Source of the DNA: Dryocosmus kuriphilus
Taxonomy: Eukaryota; Arthropoda; Insecta; Hymenoptera; Cynipidae
Reading direction: 5' to 3'
NCBI GenBank assembly: GCA_038277395.1
Contig: CM076194.1
Coordinates: forward strand, 110,995,765 to 111,059,764
Length of the DNA: 64,000 nucleotides
How positions within the stretch are numbered: position 1 is the first letter of the stretch; the number at the start of each line of letters is the position of its first letter. The notes beneath the pieces were generated by a model. It was not told the DNA's origin and did no database searches. It worked only from the letters and a program-made list of their open reading frames with translations. Positions 34,008-42,815 of the stretch are shown here, piece after piece. The translations under genes were made by a program, and so were the position numbers.

Positions 34008-35340
34008 TAACCCAAAGGAGTATGCTAGGAGAGGGATAGCAAAGGTGTCAATAGCTTTGGTGATGTTCTTAGCAGTGAGACCAGTAGACATGATCGAACT
34101 CAGTCGTCTCGAAAAGGAAGTTTCAAGTGCCTTTTTCATTGCAGACAGGAGTGGTCCTCTTGCCTGCAATATACCGAGATATCTATACGACTTCCCAACA
34201 ATCATCGTCTGTATTAGATCATGATCATCCGCCTCCAGTGGTGTGATCATCTCTCCACGGGATAAATGCAGTTTCCTGAATTTATCTAGACCCAGATTCA
34301 TCCTGATGTCGCTGGAAAACTGCAGTAAGATGTTGAGAGAGTCTTGCAGCTTGGACTCTGAGCCAGCATAAACCTTCAGGTCATCCATATAAAGGAGGTG
34401 AGTGAGCTGAGATTCAAACACTCCCGCCATAATATTGATCCATAGGACGTGTTGTTAAGTGTCTCGCTTAAAGGGGTTAAGGCTAAACAGAACCATAATG
34501 AACTAAAACAGTCACCCTGGAAGATACCTCGTTTAATTGACAAGGACTGAGTGTTCCTCGCGGCTCCACGACTAAAACACCTGATTTTCGTGCACCATGT
34601 GATTATTGCATGATCCAGAAGTTGAATCACGCGTGGACAGACCTTATATATCCTTAGGACCTCAAGCAAATAGTCGTGGGGCACCGAGGGAAAAGCCTGT
34701 TTATAGTCAATGTAGACCATGTGCAAATTACGTTGGTGGTGCTTCGCATGCAACACGGCCACAGTGTCAATTGTAACCAAGTCTTTGCAACCACGGGAGC
34801 CTCGACAGCTGCCCTTTTGTTCTTGTGTGAGGACGTTCTCCTCACAGTATTTATAGATGCCTTCGGATATAATAGCCGTGAGACACTTATAGGTTGTGGA
34901 AAGGCAGGCAATTGGTCGATAGCCTTTAGGACTATTAGGATGTGGTTTTTTTGGTATCATATACGTGACTCCCTCTGTCATGAAGGAAGGCATAAGTTCC
35001 GGATTGTCTAGAATGGCCTGAAGAGCGCCTGCAAGGGCGGGGTGCAAAGCCACCAGATACTTGTACCAGAAACTGTGCACCCCGTCCGGACCAGCCGCGT
35101 TCCAGTTCTTTGCCCTCTTTAGGATGAGACTTACCTCAGAAGCTATGATAGATAGATCATCCATCGCAGGCAGTTCTGAAACTCTGTCCTTTTCGAGGTC
35201 AAGCCACGGCGTGTCCAGATCACTTGACACATGATTACCCCAGATACCTGACCAATATCCAGCCATCTCCTCAGCACTTGGGGGTTCACTGGCATTATTG
35301 ATTTCCCCATCAGAAAGTTTACGGTAAAATTTCTTTTCAT
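34008..35340 (-). pseudogene. R4-like reverse transcriptase
   Basis: The 296-residue block (35266-34376) shows the RT blocks in order: RAKNWNAAGPDGVHSFWYKY, PNSPKGYRPIACLSTTYKCL, the first catalytic motif MVYIDYKQAFPSVPHDYL, and IKRGIFQGDCFSSLWFCLAL. A frameshift near 34430 passes to the next frame (34430-34008), which holds the catalytic box THLLYMDDLKVYAGSE and MNLGLDKFRKLHL. The frame runs to LAYSFG, where the palindromic insertion begins, and continues across it. R4/Dong enzymes write RNA into a nicked chromosomal site. Confidence 0.82.
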
Positions 35341-35664
35341 TCTCTAGGAAGGTCTTGTCATAACCTCTCGCGGTAGACTACTTGAAGCGTCGCAGACGTG
35401 CTGACAGGACCATGAGCCTTTGTCTAAAGTAGTCAATTACTTCGTCTAGATCTTTAGATATTCTTGGATTGATGTTAAGTGGACGAAGGATTTCCTCCAC
35501 GTGGCGAGTCAGCTTCTGTGCCCTATTGCCCTTTCGAAATTGGTACTACCGACCAAGTTTAGCTCTTATCTTGCTGACTTCGTTTTGAAGCCTAAACTTC
35601 CACGGAGGATCTCACTTACTCCTGGGGAAGTAGGTTTTATTTCCCCTAGGCTTGGTTTTGATGC

Positions 35665-36832
35665 TCAACGTCCTGGGACACGCGACGGCAGCGCAGCGCA
35701 ATATGCAATAGTCTGCAACTGCTGTAAGCTCATGTCTTGACGCAGGAACAGAGATAATATGTGGTTGCTTAAGCTGCCAATTAACCGGAGAAGGTCGTTG
35801 TTAATCCTAAATTTTGGAAGAGCATCAATGAAGTACCCTAGAAGACGCAAGCTGTCCTCATTGAGCTCTTCAATCGGGTCCGCAAGGGCCTGGTCCGCCG
35901 GATGAAGCCCTAAAGACTGACGACTATGTGACAGTCTTCGTTCCACATCCCCGGGGTCAAGCTCCTGGCCATTTGTAGCGTCTTGTATTTCAGGCAGAAT
36001 CTCCCGCTCGACCGCCTCCATGGGGCTCATTTCGGGGAGCGCAAGTTGTTGTTGCACTCGCCTCTTGATGTTTTCAATTTCGACCACGGAAAGGAGCTTG
36101 CGACGCTAAGTTGAGCGGAATTGGTCAGCTAGATGTTGGGGGGGTCACCCTCGAAGCCAAATCCGGATGAAGGCCTATGAAGAGACAATTTTGCTCATAC
36201 GTCACAACCCCCCCCCCCCCCCCACCAAAAAAAGCTTCAAAGTGACATCTGACCACATCCTTATTCATGGTTTTCCATAATATCCGCTTTCTGGTCTGTG
36301 TACCCATCTGTTGTTGCTCGAGTGCGGTTTCAACCTCAGATCTTATTCGGCTGGTGGTTCTTCTGTGCAGGAGATTCTCCTGAGTTACCAAAAGTGTTCT
36401 CCGACTAAGGTCATCTCCTGTTACTATCGGTAGTTCCGGAAATCTCGCCACAAAATTTCGGCGAAAGGCTATCCCGTCCTGTGAAGCAGTGGTCGCACCT
36501 AACTCATTTTCAAATTTGCAGCGCATCAAGTACTCATCATGCTGAGGTTGAAAGTTGATGCGCTGCTGCGGCATTCCTGCTGAAGTGATCGGACTTTCAG
36601 TATCGTGCGAAGCATCATCAGCAGTTGTGCCTGGTGACATGGCACCTGTCGCCTTTTGCCGATGTTCTGGCTGGACAGAATTTTCTTCGGGTGACATGGA
36701 CCGAGTTGCCTGTCCATCACGCAACTCGCCGTTGTCATCCCGAATATTTACACCCCCATCGGTGTTATTAGGAGGGACCCGACGATCTTCGGGTAGCGAC
36801 CACCGCTTCATAAACTTCTTAAAATTTTCCAT
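35665..36832 (-). pseudogene. R4-like element N-terminal coding region
   Basis: Two frames are readable. 36832-36125 (235 codons, starting at ATG 36832 right after the 5' UTR) has a Ser/Pro/Glu-rich start and LVTQENLLHRRTTSRIRSEV; it contains a glycine run encoded by the C16 homopolymer at 36208-36223. 36087-35665 has VEIENIKRRVQQQLALPEMS and LLGYFIDALPKFRINNDLLR. Neither contains zinc fingers I can recognise, although R2/R4 proteins usually carry DNA-binding motifs here. Between 35341 and 35664 the frame is open only in pieces. Confidence 0.55.
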
Positions 36833-37167
36833 AAGGGTTTTTGTTAGCTAGGGAAAGGGAGGTCCGCCCCCGCAGAGTCCCGCATGCGAGGGTAAGGTCT
36901 AAATACTCTATAAGGCGACCCTGTATCCTAGAGACACCGTTTATGACACCACATCCCTGGTGCCATGCAGCCTTAAGCACGGTAGTTCACACCCATAACT
37001 TGGGGGTTATTCCTTCGGGACCATCCCTGGACCATTGTCCGCTACTGCTTATTTAACTTTGCAGCCATATTCAGCAGAATTCCTTGGTGCAGGATTCCTC
37101 TATCCGCAACCTGAGGACGCGCCCGGTGGCCTGGTCAAAGGCCCCATCCGAAAAAACCCGGACGCCG
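36833..37167 (-). promoter_or_regulatory. 5' UTR module of the R4-like element
   Basis: About 330 bp that are roughly 85% identical by eye to 57470-57780, the 5' UTR of an unrelated gag-only non-LTR element. Shared words include TCCGCAACCTGAGGACGCGC, ACCATCCCTGGACCATTGTC and TTGGGGGTTATTCCTTC (plus strand). GC-rich hairpins at the 5' tip suggest a structured RNA. Confidence 0.7.
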
Positions 37168-37485
37168 GGTTTATTATTATTATTATTATGATTATTGTTA
37201 TTATTATTATTATTATTACTGTACAGAGAGGTATTACCTGCGTTGTGGTGAATGGATTCTTGCAAATCTGACTTTAGTTCAACTTTTGTAAATGCACATC
37301 GTTGAGGTGAATAGACTTTGGCGAATCTGTCTCTAGTTCAACTTTTGTAAATGCACAGCGGTATCACCTGCGTTGAGGTGAATATATTCTTGCAAATCTG
37401 ACTCTAGTTCAACTTTTGTAAATGCACAGCGTTGAGGTAAATAGACTTTGGCGAATCTGACTCTAGTTCAACTTTGTAAATACGG
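37168..37485. repeat. TTA microsatellite and 60/70-bp tandem repeats
   Basis: A TTA/ATT array spans 37168-37222. From 37229 to 37485 four units alternate between two types, both ending CTCTAGTTCAACTTTTGTAA: type 1 with TTCTTGCAAATCTGAC, type 2 with CTTTGGCGAATCTG. Higher-order period about 127 bp. They lie just outside the Polinton integrase end and may be Polinton subterminal repeats. Confidence 0.75.
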
Positions 37486-37707
37486 TATATAGGAGTTATA
37501 TTTGAATAAAGACAAGATGTGAATGCATATAAATTGCTTTTTATTTATCAAGGAACCTTACATCTACTTAGTGTAAGCATATACTTTTTATAGTTTAATC
37601 TAACATTGGTTCATTGTTGCTTCAACGTTGGTTCAAAGATGGTTCAGCGTTGGTTCAACGTTGCTTCAGCATTGCACAGAGTTGATTCAACATTGCACAA
37701 AAGTTGA

Positions 37708-39915
37708 TTACATATCTGATTTGTCTATCCAGCTGTAGTGTGAACTATCAAAGCCTAACCACTTTACATAGACTTTATTGGCACGTCTCTGGATTACTTT
37801 TTCCACAAGGTATTCGTCTGGATGCTTAACTTTGAGAAGTTTCTGTTCATAAAATCCGCCAGCGATACTTTGTTCTTGATATTCCTTGAGCTTGTACGTC
37901 ACTGGATTGGTAAGTATGACTTGTGTTACAGTGAATACGAGGCACGTCCAGAAAGTAAGTGTACTCAATTTATGTAGGCTTCAAAAAAAATTTATTAAAA
38001 CAAAAACATAGTTGGTTACACTTGTAGATATGTAAGTTATTTTTCGACATAGTCATCATCCCTCTTGATGCACGTGGTGAGCCACGGGATCAATTTTTTT
38101 ATGCCTGCCTGGAAGAAGTCTCCCGCCAGCTCTTTCACCTACTTCTCCACCTCCCCCTTCACCTCCTCGTCCGTTGAAAACTTGTTTCCACCCATGTGCA
38201 CCTTCAGGGAAGTGAAGAGATGGAAATCTGAAGGGGCCAGGTCAAGGGAATACGGGGTTGGTTCAAAACGTCCCATCCAAAAGAGTCCAGGAGTTGCTTC
38301 GTGGTGTTGGCCGTGTGAGGTTTGGCATTTTCATGCAGCAGGCAGACTCCCTTCGTCAGCATGCCCCTCCTTTTATTCTGAATCGCCCTTTTCAATTTTT
38401 TCAGCGCCTTACAGTATCTTGCCGCGTTGATTGTCTCCCCGTGAGGCAGATATTCAATCAAAATTATGCCTTTATGGTCCCAAAACACGGATGCCATGAT
38501 TTTTTTGGCTGAAATTGTGTTTTTGAATTTCTTGGCGGAGGGTGACAAGGTGTGGCGCCATTGTTGAGACTGCCTCTTAGTTTCAGGCATGTAGTGGGTA
38601 ACCCAAGGTTCGTCTCCAGTAACAATAGAGTAGAGAAAATCATCGCCTTCGCGTTCGTAGCGCTCCAAAAACTCTTTGGAGCTCTGCACTCGATTCAACT
38701 TGTGCTGTTCTGTCAGCTGCTTTGGGACCACCTGGCAGACAATTTCCGATATCCGAGAGCTTCTGTGATTGTTTCGTGTAACAGGGATCTGGAGATTTGC
38801 GGAAACATCGCAGAAAGATCATCTAACGTCAATCTGCGATCGTCACGGACCGCAATCTCGATTTTTTCCACAAGTTCGTCAGTCACAATTGAAGGTCTTC
38901 CGCTTCTCTGATCGTCATGCACGGAAGTACGGCCATTTTTAAATTCGCGACACCACTTGTACACACTCGTACGATTCATAGCTCCATTACCGTAAACACT
39001 TTTCACCTCATTATAAATCTCAACTGGAGCTTTTCCCTTCACAACGAGGTAGCGAATGACGGCGCGTATTTCGCACTTTGCGGGAGATACGATCGACATT
39101 TGTCGCGAGAGATACTACTGCGTCAAGAGTTTTCAACACACTAACCTCGGATTGGTCTCGTTTTGAAGGGGAGGGGTCAGGCTATGCGGCAGTGTTACCA
39201 ACATGTCCAAAAAGCATTCCCTACAGCCGTGAGAGTATCAGAACACTTATTTTCTGGACGTGCCTCGTATCTCTGTTTTCAACTTGGGGGTATATCCTTT
39301 TTCAAAGACATGCTTGTGCTTGCTGGCTCGAACCCTATCACCAACTTTGAACTTTGCTCTCTTCCTTCTGGGTATACTTCGCAGTTTTTTGAAGCGTTGC
39401 AAGAGTTACTTTTCATCCTCAACAGTGACATCTCTGGGTTTCATACCGATTGATCGATGTTTTGTATCCTTCTACTTAGAGATGAGAGTGGGTAAAATGT
39501 CTATCCACTTGCAGTTACTTCTCAAGCTAAATTGTGTCCACATCTTATTCTTGAGTGTGCGATTAAATCGTTCACAGATTGAAGCCTTTAGATTACTGTG
39601 TGTTGAGTAGAGATTAATCCTGTATTGCTGCATAAGATTTTTAAACTGCGAATTATACAATTCTTTGCCTTTGTTAGTGACATCTGGTCTACTCTTGCTT
39701 TTAACAGGGATAGCCCAGGCGTACTTGGAGAAAATATCTATTATGGTAAGTAAATACTTGTGATCATTATTCTCGTGGGCATAGGGTAACATTTCAACCA
39801 AATCTGCCTGCCGAGTCTCATCTATACTGCACATTTGCACGCGACGACGTCGATAGTTCTTTCTAGCCGGTTTATGCAGTTGCGTGACTACTGACAGTTT
39901 CTCCTTGTCCATTCT
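37708..39915 (-). pseudogene. Polinton integrase with chromodomain, split by mariner-2
   Basis: The retroviral-type integrase inserts the element into host DNA. Core (39912-39472): RQADLVEMLPYAHENNDHKY with the first Asp, TIIDIFSKYAWAIPVKSKSR, then TNKGKELYNSQF, where the second catalytic Asp (family TDxGxEF) is Asn, and STHSNLKASICERFNRTLKN with the Glu. The C-terminal chromodomain (37935-37708) has YLVEKVIQRRANKVYVKWLG. Mariner-2 separates the two. The N-terminal domain (about 60 residues) is absent: the frame joins the fibre-like gene near 39915, apparently by deletion. Two independent lesions plus the insertion make it inactive. Confidence 0.87.
37938..39267 (-). mobile_element. Mariner-2, full length but mutated
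   Basis: Ends CGAGGCACGTCCAGAAAGTA (37938) and its complement (ending 39267), flanked by TA at 37936-37937 and 39268-39269; 1330 bp, normal mariner size. Transposase on the minus strand: N-terminal HTH domain (39099-38713, from MSIVSPAKCE), then in a second frame (38731-38204) TGDEPWVTHYMPETKRQSQQ with the first Asp and LLHENAKPHTANTTKQLL, where the second Asp (HDN) is Glu. A further frame change hides YSLDLAPSDFHLF with the third Asp near 38220. It is nested in the Polinton integrase. Confidence 0.9.
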
Positions 39916-40305
39916 CGAGGGCGTTTAGTCGAGCGTCCAACTTAGCAATGAGTTCAGCGTTACGAATTGACAAGTCTTGTTGGCTATCAGTCTGCAAGTT
40001 CTTTAGTTTCTCGTTGATTGATTCCTCGAGGATGCGTGTCATCAAATTATTACTGTCAATCTCTATTCGCATAGACGATGTGACTATAAACACTGTACGT
40101 ATCTCGTTTTGAATAATGCGCTGTACAATTCCTAAACTGACTGCGTCGTTTTGTTCTTCGGCCTCACTAACGTTGCACAATCTCTTGCCGTCTACGTCAT
40201 AATGACCGTCAGAGGTGATTTTGAATCCCCCACACCAGGAGGTCCACGGCTTGCTGCTGCTGCAGCGGTTCGATCCAGGTCACGTCCAAACACGTCGATA
40301 CTCAT
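39872..40305 (-). pseudogene. Polinton fibre-like protein with collagen-like start and coiled coil
   Basis: The gene starts at ATG 40305, nine bases behind a TCAGTA initiator. The first 30 codons contain an Ala run and RGPPG, a short collagen-like patch. A one-base shift near 40225 then leads into FKITSDGHYDVDGKRLCNVS and IVQRIIQNEIRTVF, ending in a heptad-patterned tail (ILEESINEKLKNLQTDSQQD). Insect Polintons encode similar 'GPPGxG(F/Y)KxTxDGxYD' proteins; a trimeric fibre or spike role is my inference. The 3' end runs out of frame into integrase DNA after a deletion at about 39915. Confidence 0.6.
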
Positions 40306-40313
40306 CGTGATAC

Positions 40314-40346
40314 TGATGATATTTTTATGTGTACACTCCTAATATA
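40314..40346 (-). promoter_or_regulatory. TATA plus initiator of fibre-like gene
   Basis: On the minus strand TATATTAG starts at 40346 and TCAGTA has its A (+1) at 40314, 32 nt downstream. The ATG at 40305 follows directly, giving a 9-nt leader. Confidence 0.55.
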
Positions 40347-40512
40347 TGATTCCGGCTTCCCATAGTTCCTCAATGATGGACACGATTTCATTGCTGTGAC
40401 TTGGATTCCCTGCTGCCTGAGACGCTAAGAGTAGACGAAGACGATCCACTAGTTCTTTAGGGTCATCCCAGTAGACATAGTCAGTATTAACATTTTTTCT
40501 TGCTAACATATA

Positions 40513-41229
40513 CTATGGCAGTGAACCTCCACTCGTTGAGGACCGTCTGCGTGACACATTGAACAGTTTCGTAATAAAGTTCTTGTACTTGATACTATTG
40601 CCTTTTCGAACCGATTCAGTTGCACTGTACCGCTTCTTGTGTGCATTTGTAGCAATTAGAATTTCTTTATAATTGCTCAGATCATCAGCACTGATATGTG
40701 ATTCTTCAGGAGTCTGTCTAAACAGCAGTTCCAACAAGCCAATGTTTTTCAAATACTGTTCATCTCCAACGTGGATATATTGACCCTCAGAACTAATAGG
40801 TTTGTCGCCAATCATAGTGGCTCCATTACTGAGCTTACGAACACCATGAATCATATCCAAGTACTGTTTTCTCTTTTGATTTAATATCCTGAGAAACTTG
40901 TTTGTTAAGTATTCATAATTAACAGAAGATACAGTTTCAACTTCAACCATAGTTTTGTCAAGCTGTCCTTCTTCAGCATCAGCTGTCACGTAGGAAGCAT
41001 TATCCTCCTCCTCATCTTTTTCCTTTGCAGGTTCATCTTTCTTCTTGATTGAAGGACTAGATATGTCAACCCATTTTTGCAGTGGCATAACGATTGGCTT
41101 AAACGTTTCACTCATTATCTTTTCAGTGACTTCTTTACCCATTTTCAGCATTTGATATTTACGTCGAATCGCCTCACTGGCTTTTGCGATTTGACGGAGC
41201 ACCTCCTTCTCTTTGTGAAACTTTGACAT
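40513..41229 (-). CDS. Polinton coiled-coil protein of unknown function
   Basis: The frame is open from 41277, but the ATG at 41229 (MSKFHKEKEVLRQIAKASEA) is the better start because the predicted transcription start is 41258. That gives 238 residues. The N-terminal third is Lys/Glu-rich and helical (IRRKYQMLKMGKEVTEKIMS, TFKPIVMPLQKWV). The centre is acidic (KEKDEEEDNASYVTADAEEG). The C-terminal half (NYEYLTNKFLRILNQKRKQY, LLELLFRQTPEESHI) ends in a basic Ser/Arg tail. A protein with the 'FKPIxxPL' signature recurs beside ATPase and integrase genes in insect Polintons as I remember them, but no function is known to me. It is intact, unlike its neighbours. Confidence 0.7.
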   Translation of the reverse strand: MSKFHKEKEVLRQIAKASEAIRRKYQMLKMGKEVTEKIMSETFKPIVMPLQKWVDISSPSIKKKDEPAKEKDEEEDNASYVTADAEEGQLDKTMVEVETVSSVNYEYLTNKFLRILNQKRKQYLDMIHGVRKLSNGATMIGDKPISSEGQYIHVGDEQYLKNIGLLELLFRQTPEESHISADDLSNYKEILIATNAHKKRYSATESVRKGNSIKYKNFITKLFNVSRRRSSTSGGSLP

Positions 41230-41257
41230 GTTGATGTATTCACAGCTTAATCTATAA

Positions 41258-41291
41258 TGATATAATTTCCACAGCATAACTCGTATTTATA
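41258..41291 (-). promoter_or_regulatory. TATA plus initiator of coiled-coil gene
   Basis: TATAAATA on the minus strand starts at 41291 and TCATTA has its A at 41258, 33 nt downstream. It places transcription start downstream of the first in-frame ATG (41277) and upstream of the second (41229). Confidence 0.5.
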
Positions 41292-41316
41292 GAAAGATAA
41301 AAAAGTTAAATCCTTT

Positions 41317-41979
41317 TCAGTATCTGCCCTCCTTGAGCTCACTGTCCTTGTCAATGGCAACAAATACATACTTCTCTGTATTTCAACATGCCGAACATAA
41401 GTTTCGAAATTTAGAATAACTCATGTCAGTGTTCACATGATCGTCATACACGTGTCTCAAATTCGTCTCATCCTGCTTGAAAAGTATCAATATATTGACA
41501 TTGTCTTGCACCAAATGTTTAGGAATTCGAACATAAGTTTGACATAAGTAAAAACTGTCAACATGGGCGTGTCTACCCATTCAAAAGAAGGCTCTAATGT
41601 TGTCCTGTTTCTCACAGGCCACATCGTCAAATACAATTATAGAATTTGGTTGAGCTTCACTTGGTGATATTACTTCTTCATGCACACTGAAGAGAAAATA
41701 CTCAACGCCATCTACATTATTTAACACCCGTTCCAGGAATCGATACTTTGACTGTTTCAGGGATTTCGAGTAGACATAGAAATTAGCAAATTTCAATCCG
41801 TTTGGGTGTAAGATTAGAGCGAGTAATGTATTTGTCTTGCCACAATTTTACGGCACACAAAAGACTGCACGAATGCTGTCTGGTAGTAGACTGCCATGAT
41901 ATTTTACCCTCTTCTCTGATTGGAAGAGGGAATCAAAGTTATCGGCCGGAAGCTTAATAGGTTGTTTCTTGAACCGCAT
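41317..41979 (-). pseudogene. Polinton DNA-packaging ATPase (FtsK/HerA type)
   Basis: The 220-codon frame runs from ATG 41979 (MRFKKQPI) to TGA 41319-41317 without frameshift, but contains three internal nonsense codons: TAA just before the P-loop (about 41850), TGA at 41583-41581 and TGA at 41385-41383. Walker A is NCGKTNTLLALIL; Walker B is NSIIVFDDVACEKQDNIRAF; a downstream block reads HVDSFYLCQTYVRIPKHLVQ. Such ATPases translocate DNA into the capsid of Polintons, virophages and related viruses. The gene shares a divergent promoter with PLA2/pX. The preserved frame with only point stops suggests recent decay. Confidence 0.85.
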
Positions 41980-41991
41980 CTTGACTTCGAC

Positions 41992-42036
41992 TGTCGTAAG
42001 ATCTTTAAATACAGTGCTTTTATTGCTTTCAGGTCA
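41992..42036. promoter_or_regulatory. Overlapping divergent promoter, ATPase and PLA2/pX
   Basis: Plus strand: TTTAAATA at 42004-42011 and TCATTT with A at 42036 (32 nt). Minus strand: AATAAAAG from 42024 to 42017 and CAGT with A at 41992 (32 nt). The two start sites are only 44 bp apart, and each TATA lies within the other's core promoter. Copy A at 22876-22920 keeps cleaner boxes (TATAAATA and TATAAAAG). Confidence 0.55.
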
Positions 42037-42054
42037 TTTGCGTGCTAACCTCCA

Positions 42055-42783
42055 ATGATTGTGCATCGAGGTAAAGGCTTAGTCAATCGACTCAACAACA
42101 ATTTGCCGTTTGAGTTGCATTTACTTGGCTATCAATACTGCGGTCCAGGTACTAAGCTAGTCAAACGACTTGTTAGAGGCGATCCCGGTATCAATTCTCT
42201 AGACGCAGCATGTAAAGAACACGATATTACATATTCACGTAATCGTGAGAACGTTAAAGCGAGAAACTCTGCAGATCGTAAACTTGCGAGTAAAGCATGG
42301 CAGCGAGTATTTGCTAGAGACGCTAGATTTGGCGAGAAAGCGGCAGCACTGACAATGACGAACGTAATGAATGCTAAAGCAAAACTCGGTATGGGGTTGA
42401 AGAGGAGTTCAAAGCAGAAGAAGGAGAAGAAGAAGGAAGTACTAGGATTTAGAAAGATTGTGAATGCAGCTAAGAAAGCAATAAGCCGAAGTAGTGATGC
42501 AAAAATGGCCATCAAGTCTGCAATCAGAGGTGCACAGGAAGCTATTAAAGGTGCGCAAGTGAAAAATCCGCGTGTTCTACCAATACCATCAAAAGTCGGT
42601 GGTGTTTTGCCACTGATTCCTATATTTTCTGGACTCAGTGTACTTGGAGCTCTTACTGGTGGAGCAGCTGGTGTAGCCAAGGCTGTAAACGATGCTAACG
42701 CAACTAAACAACAAATGGCAGAGGCTCAACGTCATAACAAGAAAATGGATGCTATTGTTCTAGGAAAGGGTTTATACCTGTAA
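42055..42783 (+). CDS. PLA2-domain/pX-like virion protein
   Basis: A 242-residue protein. Residues about 10-70 form a parvovirus-VP1-type phospholipase A2: LLGYQYCGPGTKLVKRLVRG (calcium loop) and NSLDAACKEHDITYSRNREN with the catalytic His-Asp. In parvoviruses this domain lets particles leave endosomes; the same job here is inference. The middle is Lys/Ala-rich. The C-terminal part (IPSKVGGVLPLIPIFSGLSV, AAGVAKAVNDANATKQQMAE, LGKGLYL) matches the Polinton PX protein, compared with adenovirus pX/pVI. The TAA at 42781 is premature: copy A continues with KPYRKG-LGLH repeats. The pX frame, if read on, meets a slippery heptamer at 42825 before the protease. Confidence 0.82.
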   Translation: MIVHRGKGLVNRLNNNLPFELHLLGYQYCGPGTKLVKRLVRGDPGINSLDAACKEHDITYSRNRENVKARNSADRKLASKAWQRVFARDARFGEKAAALTMTNVMNAKAKLGMGLKRSSKQKKEKKKEVLGFRKIVNAAKKAISRSSDAKMAIKSAIRGAQEAIKGAQVKNPRVLPIPSKVGGVLPLIPIFSGLSVLGALTGGAAGVAKAVNDANATKQQMAEAQRHNKKMDAIVLGKGLYL

Positions 42784-42815
42784 ACCGACAGGAAAGAACT
42801 GGGACTTCATCTGAG

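Larger units (their letters stand above)
32134..37167 (-). mobile_element. R4/Dong-like non-LTR retrotransposon
   Basis: On the minus strand: 5' UTR (37167-36833), N-terminal coding blocks (36832-35665), reverse transcriptase (35340-34008), a palindromic insertion (33484-34007), remaining RT/thumb (33494-33249) and a C-terminal domain with CCHC and restriction-like endonuclease signatures (33011-32331). The domain order with a downstream endonuclease and no APE domain fits the R2/R4 group. AT-rich trinucleotide arrays lie at both edges. The reading frame is broken at least five times. Confidence 0.8.

Noticed and set aside
32200..37225. TAA arrays at both ends of the R4-like element as proof of Dong-type (TAA)n targeting
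   Set aside because: The array at 32207-32236 is TAA on the plus strand, the one at 37168-37222 is TTA, so they are in opposite orientation and cannot be the two halves of one split target.
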